22,509 bases of DNA from Lenisia limosa (taxonomy: Eukaryota; Breviatea). Positions 10,167-22,000 of this stretch are shown here, piece by piece; the first letter of the stretch is position 1; each line of letters begins with the position of its first letter. The stretch lies in NCBI GenBank assembly GCA_001655205.1, contig LPNZ01010460.1, positions 1-22,509 of the forward strand. The letters are read 5' to 3'. The position numbers were made by a program, and so were the translations under genes. The notes below the pieces were generated by a model. The model was not told the origin of the DNA and ran no database searches. It worked only from the letters and a program-made list of their open reading frames with translations.

Positions 10167-10902
10167 ACGCTGGGTCATGTCAATAGCTGATTCATCATGT
10201 GACCATGTGATCATGTAGAGGCTTATAATATTTATCATCCTTTGTTTTCATTGGTGTGGAGAGTGTGAGATTTGGCTTGGATGAGCGATAGGGCCTTTTC
10301 TACTGTAGAAAGGGTTCTGAAAAACTGAAAAGTCAATTGAAAAATTGATGCAGAAATTGTAATACCTGTAACACCCNNNNNNNNNNNNNNNNNNNNNNNN
10401 NNNNNNNNNNNNNNNNNNNNNNNNNNNNNNNNNNNNNNNNNNNNNNNNNNNNNNNNNNNNNNNNNNNNNNNNNNNNNNNNNNNNNNNNNNNNNNNNNNNN
10501 NNNNCTCTCACCTCAAATACACTTGAAATACATAAAGATGATAGGCAGAACACAAGCAGAACACCAACGCAGTGCCTGCACTTAAAGAAGACACCATTGA
10601 GAAACTAACAACACACCACCAGAATTTCTCTGTACCCCGTTTCTCTGTACCCCGGACGTTCCCTGGTATACTTCCTTCGGGCTGAAGAGCCCCGGGGGTA
10701 TTTCGGGAAACCACAATGACTCCGTTTTGTCCGTTTTGTCTGTCTGTCAAGTCCGTTCGGTCTGTTTGTTGCCTTCTTCAGATGGCAAATGCAAATCACC
10801 TGGCAGTGTTGGATTTATTACTCTACCCAACATAGCATTTATTGTCTTTAACAGTCTTTTTGCTTACTTCATTCACAACCTTCCGTAACGCCTTTCCCTC
10901 CA
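10167..10902. other. Intergenic region with a gap
   Basis: Between the fibrinogen-like stop and the radical SAM start codon. It contains N run 10377-10504, a 15-bp tandem duplication of TTTCTCTGTACCCCG (10625-10639, 10640-10654) and pyrimidine-rich TCCGTTTTG repeats around 10725-10765. Plausible 3' UTR, promoter and 5' UTR; no exon recognised. Confidence 0.
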
Positions 10903-13900
10903 ATGTTTACCCTCGGATCCACCCTTCCGCGATTACTGCTGTCAAGAGCAGCATCAAGATTCGCAAGCTGTTCACCCCTCTCCGCCCACTCCAATCGCCC
11001 CATCTGTTATTTCAATAGGTGCGTGTTTTACTTTTCAGTATCAAATGAAGGTTTCTTATTTTTCCAGCCCTTTGAGACAATACTCTGCCCCACAGGCTCA
11101 ATTGAATAACATTGACAACCTTCGAGCTTCACTGGTGCTGGTGGGTGGATGAGCTTAGAGGAAATTTTGTATAGTATATCATATTTAGTAAGGCGGGATA
11201 TAACTACTACACTCAATATCGCTCTATGATGTAATATATTAAGGAGCTTTACATCACTCTCATTGCATTTGGTAACTCTGATGTGCTAAGAGTCGTTCGT
11301 TAACATTCTCAGGTGAGTTTGCATTCCATGATGCGGAGTGATATTGAAAGCTCCGGACCATCTTCAAGTGAGCCCCCTTTCTTTTTCTTCTCCAATAAAA
11401 ATCAGCAATTTTGTTTTGTTTATTTTCGTCGTATGCCAATTATGTACATTCGTAATGTTCTCATTTCGTATTTCACAAAAACTTTTAACTTTTATAGCTT
11501 TCCATAATACAACCTTCACAAAAATCAAACAACATTATTTTTCTTCCTCATCTTGACATACTAGAAAGCATTCCTCGTCTTTCGTTGCTTTCATTTTGGT
11601 TTACCCTCACCTCTCACTATCAGATTCGTCGTCGTCCCCAGCCCTAAGTACCGCCTGTCTTCTCACTGCTGCAAATGGCACTGCGGGTAGGAAGGAAACT
11701 TTTGTAATCAGAGCTTCCATTAGCACTCCAAAGTGTGTTTTGATAATTCCCGAATTTTCAGCAAAGCCTAATACTGACCTAGTTGTTGATGTTACTGCCT
11801 CCATTGAATATATAACCAATCTCCCTCATTAAAACAATGGTTAACGGCGTCAGTCTGATATAACGTTTGATTATCTAATTTCTCTATTTTTACCATTTTC
11901 ACTCCTCCAGTGAATATTGAACGTTCACTCAGTTCTACGAGTTATTCTTCTGATGAGGTTGCTGACGAAATAATGCGAAAGGGGAATAACCCTTTATCAA
12001 TAATCGGCTTTGGTTGGTGGGCATAATAATCAAAAGCAGATAATCAGATTACAAGTAGTTTTTTTAATTTCATCTTCGCTTCAGCGATGTTATATTCACC
12101 TTCTAGGTGTTTACGTGTACAATGAGAAGGAAGTGCGGGAAGTTTCGCAGAAGCTTCGAGAGAGGGGTTTCCAGGGATCAATCTGCTATGGAGGACCAGA
12201 GGTTTGTGAAACGTACATCACATTCAGTGTCTTATGATATTCATTGTTTAAAAACTGTTTTTCCTGTTATGTGCTGAATTCTGAAGGTTACATTAAAAAC
12301 TCCCTCTAACATCTTTTAATTTCTTCAGATAACTTTCAGCGAAGAACATCTACCAACTTTGTACCCCTTCTGTGACTACTTTGTGAAAGGGTTAGCTTTT
12401 ACTTCAATTCTCCATTATTCCTGAATTCCTATTGCTCATGTTTGTAATGAAAAGATGAGCCCTTCTCTCTTACGCTGTAGAGCTGGAGAACCCTTTATGA
12501 AATGGGCTTCCGAGCGAACTCTTTACCACAACGCAACTGCCGCTATGATGTGGCCAAGTAGCAAGGTGAATATGGACTTAGACTGGTGCATATGACATTC
12601 CAAAATTTCCTCATTTTGGGCTTCATTACATTTCTCTTTTTTATTTCTACCGTATTTACGACATCCTAGTCAACGGAGCTCATTTCCACCCTTCTCAAAA
12701 AGCCTTCCATGTCGTTGCCCGCGGGTACTCTCACAAGGACGTCTCCAGATGTTATTAGAGGTACGAATGAGTGTTATTATTAGGGCTTCCTCAAAGACCA
12801 GCTCTCGAAAAATCAAATCTGTTTTAGACCAAGATGCCCAAGTTATTATCAAAAGGATTTTGTCAACGTTTTGATAAATATATGTTTTTTTTTTGGTAGA
12901 GTTTGTTTTTTGTTTACACTTTAATTTTTATTGCATTCTGTTTGTGGGATATTGACTCTCTAGCTGGTTCCAACTACCGGTTCGAAGATTCGGCTATCCT
13001 TTCTGGACACCAAACAAAGGGCTCGCATCAATACATGGAGTTCAAAAGCGGATGTCCATTTAGCTGCTCCTACTGCCAACACCACAACCAGTAAGCTAAT
13101 CTTGTTTATCAAACCTAAATAAAAGCTCAAACCTAAATAAAAGCTCAATTATCTTTACTTCTATTTTAGTCAGCACTGCCGCCACTTTTTGATGTTCTTT
13201 TATTCATATAGTATAGATCATTTATTATCTCTTTTACGCAGTCATTTATCAGTATTAAAAAGAAGTTGTTTTTGGATACGTCATTGATAAATATCGAAAG
13301 TTTACATGTCATTATCAAACTAAAGTCTCACCATTTATCACTAATTTTTTTTTGAGGAAATTGATTGACAAATTAAAGTGTCTGGAATAGGGTTCTCGTT
13401 ACAATATGTTCGACTTCAAATTTGAAATAAATTATTCAATAAATTGAACGGAGCCCTAATAATAATGCCCTCAGGGACGAAATCGTGACCTCCAAATCGT
13501 TTGAGCAATCCCGTGCCGAAATTGACTTCATCTTCTCCAACAACATCCCAAAGAGAATCAGTGTCGTGGATCCCGTGTTTAATATGTTAGTGTGGGAATG
13601 ATGCTTACTTCTTATGCTCCATTGCGATTATATCATTTTTCTTCTTATCTGGGTCACTTTTGAAATACAATCAATTTCTAAAGGTTATCAGTTCTACTGT
13701 TTGATGAAGGCATACTATTGATATACTATTGATAAAGATAAATTTATTATCATTGTATTGTATGTCTGAGTCATCCCACTTACCGAATAGGGGAAACTAT
13801 ATTGAAGTGTTTTCGGAAATGATTCGAAGCAAAAAAGTTAGAGAGAAATCACTCCTCGGTGTTTGAATGTCTAATTTTATTATACTTTTTGTTTCTGTTT

Positions 13901-15745
13901 CTTTATGCTCAAGTCTTTAGGCCCATGCCCCTGAGAAAACCACTGAACTAAGCCTGCAAGTGAGACCCGAGAGAATTAAAACTGCTTTCATTGACAAGCT
14001 TCTGGAGGTGGGAACACTGCTATATCAATGCAAAAATGTTGGCGCATATCCACTTGTTATATGATATCATATTATATTTGCAGGTTTTATGACAGTAGCA
14101 AAGGAATAATTCGTTATTTTGACTTCCCCACACTAACAATCTTGCGTTTCATTCACACGCATAGGGAATGGCAGTTGGACTGGAACCTGTGGTTGAAATT
14201 GGCGTCCAAACCCTGGTCAAAAAGGTTGGGTTTTTTTGAATAAGAAATAATGCTGCTACTACATTAAAATAGGGAAACAAATACATAACCAGTGATAAAA
14301 AACAAATTACCATACTTTCCGCAGTTGGGAGCCTCTTCTGATGGTCGGGTTTGGATTTTTAGTCTTTGTTGACAGAAGTCAATTGGCCAAAAGGCTGGTG
14401 CAACAAGCTTATAAGATCTGATGACTAATAATTTGAAACCAACTATTTACCTTTTTTTTTCGGAAAATCATCAATTATTTTTTTTATAAAGAATATAAAT
14501 TTGGCAAATATTAGTTCGTACTATGATATAAAAGACCGTTTATTTTCTGTTCCTTTGTAATGGTGTTATAAAATGTCATTGTTCAGGAAGCCCGTGAACT
14601 TGACCGATCATACCGATCTTCCAGTTTACAGAAAGGTGTGGTCCTTCTCAGCAAGGCTAAAATTCCTTTCGAGGTAAGCGTTAAATCTATCATTTTGGAT
14701 ATACCAGTTCATGTTAAGCGTTGTTTGAATTTAAAAAAATTATATGATATATATTTATTCACAAAGGTGTCTCTGATGTACGGCTTACCTCATCAAACAG
14801 TGGACTCCTTCAGGGAAACAATTGAGGAGGTTAAATCTTGGAAGTAGGAAGAAATAACTATAATATTATCTGATATAATATATTATATATTCTACTATGG
14901 TATATTAGTATATATTAACAATCAATATATCATATTTCATATATCATGTATGTCTACGTGATGATAGGGGAGCTGAAATGTCATATAGATATTGATATAC
15001 TACTTGATATCATATTAGTATAGATACTATTACTATTCTAAATTACGTTACTTTTTTATTTTACATGCTCTACACATTATGGGCTCTAACCGTTTAGCCC
15101 GAAAAAAGTTCTTGCTTTTCCGCTCATGCTTACCAGAGGTTCTGAGCTATACAAGCGAAAACAGGAGGTGGGAGGTCCATTCGCAGACGTCCTCTTTACC
15201 AGTGTTATTTAGCTCAGATATGAGAACTTAATATCATACGATTGAGAATGTGGATAGTTAGCATAATTATTCCAGTAGCGATTGTTTGACTATTTAGCTT
15301 CAGCTCTTTGATGAAGTAGACGTGGTTCACGAGAGCAAAGCTAATACTGGTAGGTTTCCCGTTTTGGGTTATTTTTGTTGGTATTATTGTTATTGGGGGA
15401 TTTTACCATTGACTCTGACGCCACTACTTTATTTTCGGGATTAGCCCTCCCCCGTTACTGCAGAAGCTTGGTTCGTGCTTTGTTCGTTTTTGTTTTCAAC
15501 CCTCTTGTGTTGCAAGACAATAGAGATTTTGGCTTTTTTTTTTTTTTTNNNNNNNNNNNNNNNNNNNNNNNNNNNNNNNNNNNNNNNNNNNNNNNNNNNN
15601 NNNNNNNNNNNNNNNNNNCATGTCAGGAATTGCTCATGTCACTTCAAGCCCTTCGTTCACCAGGTAGGATGATACGTTGGTCGTTTCACGGTGAGATGTA
15701 TGAGACTAGTTTCTAGCTTCTCCATCCAATGTGGCAAGCAAGCTG
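10903..15745 (+). CDS. Radical SAM protein with mitochondrial-type presequence, about 18 exons, 3' end in gap
   Basis: Exons: 10903-11018, 11318-11367, 11624 to about 11829, 11911-12012, 12107-12201, 12329-12390, 12481-12565, 12670-12760, 12964-13090, 13475-13589, 13921-14007, 14165-14224, 14587-14673, 14767-14843, 15098-15167, 15304-15349, 15627-15663, tentatively 15717-15745. The N-terminus MFTLGSTLPRLLLSRAASRF is Arg/Ser-rich without acids, as in mitochondrial presequences. Exons from 11911 to 12565 resemble the B12-binding-like domain in front of many bacterial radical SAM enzymes (IIGFGVYVYN, ICYGGPE, FVKGAGEPF); no DxHxxG cobalamin motif is seen. GCPFSCSYCQH has the CX3CX2C cluster cysteines (13053-13055, 13065-13067, 13074-13076). 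Later blocks VVDPVFN, VEIGVQT and LMYGLPHQTVDSF fit the radical SAM barrel. Junctions agree in phase except 11830-11910. Substrate unknown. Confidence 0.
13111..13146 (+). repeat. 18-bp tandem duplication in an intron
   Basis: AAACCTAAATAAAAGCTC occurs twice back to back (13111-13128, 13129-13146), 20 bp after the donor of the exon that encodes the radical SAM cysteines. Confidence 0.
14861..15015. repeat. AT-rich palindromic tract
   Basis: Dense ATATTAT/TATGATAT palindromes in radical SAM intron 14844-15097. Too low in complexity to assign to a family. Confidence 0.
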
Positions 15746-15837
15746 GTGTCCCCCCCCCCCCCAANNNNNNNNNNNNNNNNNNNNNNNNNNNNNNNNNNNN
15801 NNNNNNNNNNNNNNNNNNNNNNNNNNNNNNNNNNNNN
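15549..15837. other. Two assembly gaps at the 3' end of the radical SAM gene
   Basis: N runs 15549-15618 and 15765-15837 border poly-T and poly-C tracts. The last coding exon and stop of the radical SAM gene are presumably in or beside the second gap. After it, 15838-15925 is open but shows no recognisable domain. Confidence 0.
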
Positions 15838-16046
15838 TTGCCTTGGGTCTCTTATCGTGGACCCCTGTGGGATAGGTATTTAATCGTTTATTTCAGGCTA
15901 GTTTATTTAATAATGTATTTAATAGATTAAAAAAATGAGAAATAAAAAAGGTAAGCCGTCCACACCATTTAGTCCCCAGAAGATTATTGTGGGAGCTCAA
16001 TATGAACCAACTCTAGAAGTGAAATCAGTCTTAATCAACATGGTGC
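15838..16046. other. Tail-to-tail intergenic region
   Basis: Between the truncated radical SAM gene and the stop codon of the minus-strand PDCD2-family gene. It contains a family-B fragment at 15932-15972 (AATGAGAAATAAAAAAGG, then AAGCCGTCCACACCAT) in minus orientation. No exon recognised. Confidence 0.
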
Positions 16047-19000
16047 CTAGAAGCCAGTAGCAATTTCAACGTGTTCAGCGGAGTAGTCGTCTTTGGTGCA
16101 TGACTTTGAGCAGGTGAACACGGCAGCGGTGGAGATCTCAATTGCCGACTGCTCTCGTCTGACGTTGGGGCCCGTGGCTGAGCGGGTGAGAGAACAGGGA
16201 AAAGAGAATAGCTAGAGCTTTCTGATTTCTAATGAATAAGTATATTACATTACAATAATAAGAAAGGGTGAAAGAGGGGGGGGGGGGGNNNNNNNNNNNN
16301 NNNNNNNNNNNNNNNNNNNNNNNNNNNNNNNNNNNNNNNNNNNNNNNNNNNNNNNNNNNNNNNNNNNNNNNNNNNNNNNNNNNNNNNNNNNNNNNNNNNN
16401 NNNNNNNNNNNNNNNNNNNNAAAAAAAACCACGGCTATCCTAACATAAAACGAATAATTTGGTAAGTATACTGTATTGCAATGAGAAATAAAAAATAAGG
16501 TTGTGTCTGGCCGAAGCCGTCCACACCATCATGCTGATAGAGATATTGGATTATCGTTTTATATTAATTCACCCAATCATTTGCAATACAACTCTGTGCA
16601 CACAGCTTTCTGCGTGCCTCCCCAGAAGCATAGTCATTACTACTATTCCCTGATGTAAAATCTTTTATAACAGAATCGAAATAACACAAGTCACGCTCTG
16701 ATATAGTTCTTTTTCACTGCGGCGCATCGACTTGGGATACCCATGCATTATTTGGGAATCCATAAATGTCTTCGAATTTTCATAAAATTTCATGGAATTC
16801 CCAAGTAAAATATGGGAATTCCAACGTTTGATAAGAATCCCAAGTCGATGCGCCATAGCGTTGTCGATTTCTTAAACCCGCTTTAATCTCCACTTACCCG
16901 AGCCCAGAACCGGGATGATCGGGGAGCAGAGCTGGAACTCAAATAGGCGGGGGGCGCCACAGTTGGCGCAACAGCCGCTTTCTGGCACGTCCTTTTCGGG
17001 CCAAAGAAGTCTGCCTCCAATATGGTCATATCGGAGTACCTGTCGCGGAGTAAAATTGGAAAACTTATGAAAGAAAAAAACCCGAAGTCAACTCGATTGT
17101 GATCAATACAAAAACGTGTGATTGCCAGTATAACAAACGATTACACTTCTGTTAGAAGAAGTTAGCTATAACACCAATATTAGGAGTAATATTTTCTATT
17201 TGTTTAGGCTCTGTGAAGCCCGCATTACAAACACCCTTACTGAATCGTTGTTGTGAATTATTGTGTTTTATGTAGAGTGCACTTTTTTCCGAAAGGCTGC
17301 TAAAAGCTACAGTTTTCTCGATATTTATCAAGAATTCAGTCTTTTTTGGAACCGGAAGTGAAGCCCTAGTATTAAGCAATCACACAAAGGGATAAAACAG
17401 CAATATGTAATATTTTATCTTCGGAGGCTCATTGTATACGTCAAATATACTTTTTGGATCTGTGTAGTAAATCAAGCAATCAATCTCACAAACTTGCTCG
17501 GGGTTCTCCTTTATTCTCTGAATGAAGATGGCCATTGAGTCGGTATCAGCCTCATATTGCTCAGCACCCCATTTCTGGGTGGTTAGTGATAGAAATAGAC
17601 CTCACATCGGCCCGAAAAAGATTTGTACACTACCGTTACACATCGAAAGCCTTAGGTGAAAAGAATCACAGAGACAATTCACCCAATAGATAATAACAAT
17701 ATTGATAACATAGTAATGAACCTGAGCCCCAAAATAGAAAAGTTATCATCAGTCATTTATTGGGATGAAGGAGAAGCCTTGAACTTACCTCTGAATTGTC
17801 TTCAACACCTTTGGGGATTTCCTCTTTCTTTGCCTTCTTTTTCTGAGTTGTTAAATAGTATGATGAGGTCAGAATGATCAGGCGGTAGCTTCCTTACGGT
17901 CCGAAAAGAACGGCAAAATATCGTTAGTTAACGAGTATTTATCGAGAAAAAATCAGTCTTTTGGGGACCATAGAGAAGCTAGCGGTAACCTTTTAATGGA
18001 TTCTCACCAGAAATTGCATCAAAATACAATGACAAGGAGCCAACCGTTTCGCGGTGTATTCTTTCCTCATCAACCTCAACGTAGTAACCCGGGAATGTTC
18101 CAGCTTTGGGCCTCAGCATTTTGTCCCTTGAACGTGAAATCAGAGCTTTGAACACTACCACTATTGGGCAAAAGATCGGTAAACTATCCAAATATATCGA
18201 GGATCTATCAAGAAATTCAGTCTTTTTTTGAACCGAAGTGAATATGTTATGTATGTTAATTTTGTCCCTTGAACGTGAAATTTCAGACCTTTGGAGAAAC
18301 AAAAAAACACTACTACTTGTTAATATGTTCGTTTTCTCCCCACTCTCACCTAATAGGGTCATCTCTAAACGTTTCTTTGGGACCCTTCTTGCTGTTGCTC
18401 TTCTTCTTTGGAGCCTAAAAATTGTGAGAAGTTGTCTCTGTTCAGTATACCATTTGGGGAAATAATAATATTATACCCTAACACGAGATGGGATGACACC
18501 CAAATTCTGTTACAATTCAAAAGATGAAATGTTATCGTTGAAGTATAAGCTGATATTGTATGACATTCTATTTCATGCTCATTACCTTCTTTTCCTTGAC
18601 AGGCTCTGATGTCTCCTCGTTCTTCTCCTTCTCCTTTGAAGCTTGGACCGCCCTTTCCTTGGCCTAAATCTTGAGTGAGTGATGGTAATGTGACATAATA
18701 CATAGTATATGATATGATACCAATTGTTGAGTATATGGTGATTTATGCAGTGATGTTATGTATTGCGCAACTCTGTTTTATTATAAAAGAATGAAAAACA
18801 TAGACCGCCATCTCCACTTCCCACATTTCGTGCTCTTTCCTTCTTTTTTCGGTTCTTTTCTCTGTTCTTCTCCTGAGCTTCTGCCTCCTTTTCTAGAAAG
18901 AGTAAAATAAAACAGAGGATTTCATTTTTTTTAAAAAAAAAACTCCCACTTTGTTCGATTTCGTTCTCGATGTCAGCAAGAGCGCTGATGTCCAAAAGGT

Positions 19001-22000
19001 CCCCTGACAGGGCAGCTGGAAAGCATAACTCGCGGTTGGAAGAAAAAAGAGGGACAATACACCAAAAGACATTTCAACATCCAAAAACATGAAAAATCCT
19101 TGTCCCAACGTTTCGGGGTTTCCTGGGCCTTTTTCTCCTGGTTGTTCTTACGGGCTCTTGCTCTTCGTCCCTTCGATTCCCTTTCAACTGACGCGCCATC
19201 ATCGTCCATTGATTCAGTGTAGTCTGAAGCGAATTAGTGGACACAAAAGATCTTGTCAGTTCCTACCACGTTATAGCCTTAGATATTCCCGATTTTCATC
19301 TGACCCACGATAACTATATTATTTCACCAGTTGAACCCCCCCCCCCTAACCCGCGGGTGTCCAGTTTTTGTTCTGCCCCTNNNNNNNNNNNNNNATCCGC
19401 CCTTGCCCTTGGCCTTCTCTTTTGTTCTCCTCTTCTTCTATGAGAGATTAGCAACAGAAGGTATACACAACACCCCTCTCAAGATAATATATTACAGGCT
19501 CAAAAATAAGAGATTATTAAAAGTAGAGATTGTGCCTCCCCACTTGTTGAGCATTTTCATCCTCATCATCAGAATCTTTCTGCACCCTAAAATGGGGTAA
19601 AGTGCACAATAAATACATGAGCACGTATTCCACTTATGACATTAATGGATGTAGAGACGGGAGATCAGATAAAACTAATTTGTATCTGACCGATAGTCGT
19701 CCACACCATCACACTTCTTGAGACATTGAATTATAGTATAATAGTTTATCAAGCAGCGTACTTCGGTTGCGTCTTTGTGGGCTTATTTTCCCTCGATGGC
19801 TTTCTGGAGTCTTTCTTCTCTGCCACTTCTTGAACTTCCTTCACTTCAGGCTCCTTCTGTAGTGTAAGAGAGAGGCTTCGTGACCATTTTCAGTTCGAAA
19901 TTGTGAGACTTCTCAGTAGGGCTTCACTTCGGTTCAAAAGAGATTGATAGAGTTTTCGAATCGAGAAATTCAGTCTTTTTTGGAGCCGAAGTGATACTTC
20001 TCAGATATTAGCCCCTCAAATCCACTATTTCAACAAGTCACAATGATACACAAAATATGAACAAAATAATTTTCAAAAACAAAACATTACTGCTATCTGC
20101 CTTCACTATATGATAGACACTCAACCTGTACACTTCAATACATACCTTGATAACAGGCTTCATAACGACCTTAGTTTCCTCCTCGTCATCTTCCCATTCA
20201 TCTTCATCCTCCTCTGCCTCCTGGGCAGTAAATTGTTTTTGGAAATTTTGAAACAAAAATCCGAAAAATTAACTAGGACATTTGAAAACCTGAGGATTGA
20301 AAACAAAAAACAACAAACAAACAGAGCTGAGGTCAGTCGCTCTGGAAATTACAAATTCAATGGATCAACATGGGCACACATCAAATCGCTAAAAACAATC
20401 AAAAAAAGCCCATGTCTGTTGATTAGCACAGAACCCATTAAAACAATTGAACATTCATTAATGATGCGTAAATACACATAGTTTGCAAATGGTGCTCCAT
20501 ACTATCTTGATTGAGGCCCCCTCCCGACCTTTTCAGTGATACGAACGGGTTCTTCTTTTACCTCGACAGTTTTTTCTTCTTCCTCCTAAATGATGAGCTG
20601 AGAAACAAGCTCAAATCAATTTGTAATTCCATAATCCCCTCCCCCCTGCACTAATATTTGCCGTTACTCGGTTCAACAAGCTAATAGTAATATTGGAAAA
20701 CATTCAGCTTGTATGTATCTCTAAATTGTGTTGATATACCCCCCAGAGAGCTAGCAGGATCTTATTCAAAAAACCCACCTTCTTTGGCATTGCCGCTGTG
20801 ACAGGATCCAGAACTGCACCTTGCGACCTGAAACATTTCCACCTAGGATGTAACTGGTTGTCCGAAATGGGCGGAATAATTTCGATCTATATATTATATA
20901 CAATACTAGTATATCATTATATACTATAATATATTATACAACACACATATATATTATTACATAATACATATTATATATGATATGTATTATGTATAAACAT
21001 GTACTATATGTGTGATTGTATGATATAGTAGAATATACCATTTGTGTATATCACTTCGGTTCGAAAAAAAGACCAAATTTTTCGATACACCCTCGATAAA
21101 TATCGATATTTGCCCGGAGTTTTTCGGACCGAAGTGAAACTATAGATATTGGGTCGGCCAAGATCAATCCAGCATTCCATACCCACCCCTCAGGCTTCAG
21201 AGAACACCGTGCTTTATGACACGTGAAAAGATAGAGGATTCGGTTGTAAGACGAGGGATCCGAGGTTTCAATTGGTGCATATGCCTTCGGGAGTTAAGGG
21301 AGTTATGGGGAAAGTGTATAGGCTTAAGTCATTCACACCAACATGTTTTGTGTAGAGATGAGAAATAAAAATAGATATTGTACCAAAAAATGAGAAATGG
21401 CCGAGCCTTCAACATACAGTAACCGGGATAAGTCGTCTTGACCGATTTGCTGTGATTATCCAAGGAAAATCGGTCAAGACTTAACCCGGGCAGTGTACAT
21501 ATACCCTTTTGCACATTTTGCTGTAGATTGATCGCCGGATCTTTATGATTCAAGTTTCAATAAAAAATAATGCAAAAAAAAAAAAAAAAAATNNNNNNNN
21601 NNNNNNNNNNNNNNNNNNNNNNNNNNNNNNNNNNNNNNNNNNNNNNNNNNNNNNNNNNNNNNNNNNNNNNNNNNNNNNNNNNNNNNNNNNNCTCGGGTCA
21701 GGAGGGTTCGTTTTCTGCCATACCTGAACTCGTTAAAACCAGCGGCAGATATGTTTCAATTGAAACCGCGGCTCTAGTGTTAACTTTCTCAGCTCAAAAG
21801 TTCGACTACTTTTCTTCTTAATTCCCCAGTATCAGTTCAATTAGTCTCTTTCTCCTGAAGCAAATTTGTCGAAATTTGTCTTTCTCCAACCCCCTGTGGC
21901 CAAGTACCGTCCAACGGCTAACAGCCCCTTGCATACTGGCCTGCCACCGATCCAGGAGTATCCCAGATCACTTCGAGCACCATTCACCCGTGCTCTTTTA

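Noticed and set aside
11687-11711. Apparent 25-base GT-AG intron in the radical SAM gene
   Set aside because: Far shorter than any other intron here (shortest accepted is 61 bp), and the sequence is open when read through.
15838-15925. Open frame after the gap as the radical SAM C-terminus
   Set aside because: No recognisable motif or supported acceptor; equally likely to be 3' UTR.
20110-20481. 123-codon plus-strand frame
   Set aside because: Antisense to the acidic PDCD2-family exon 20146-20220 and its intron; no domain, low-complexity content.
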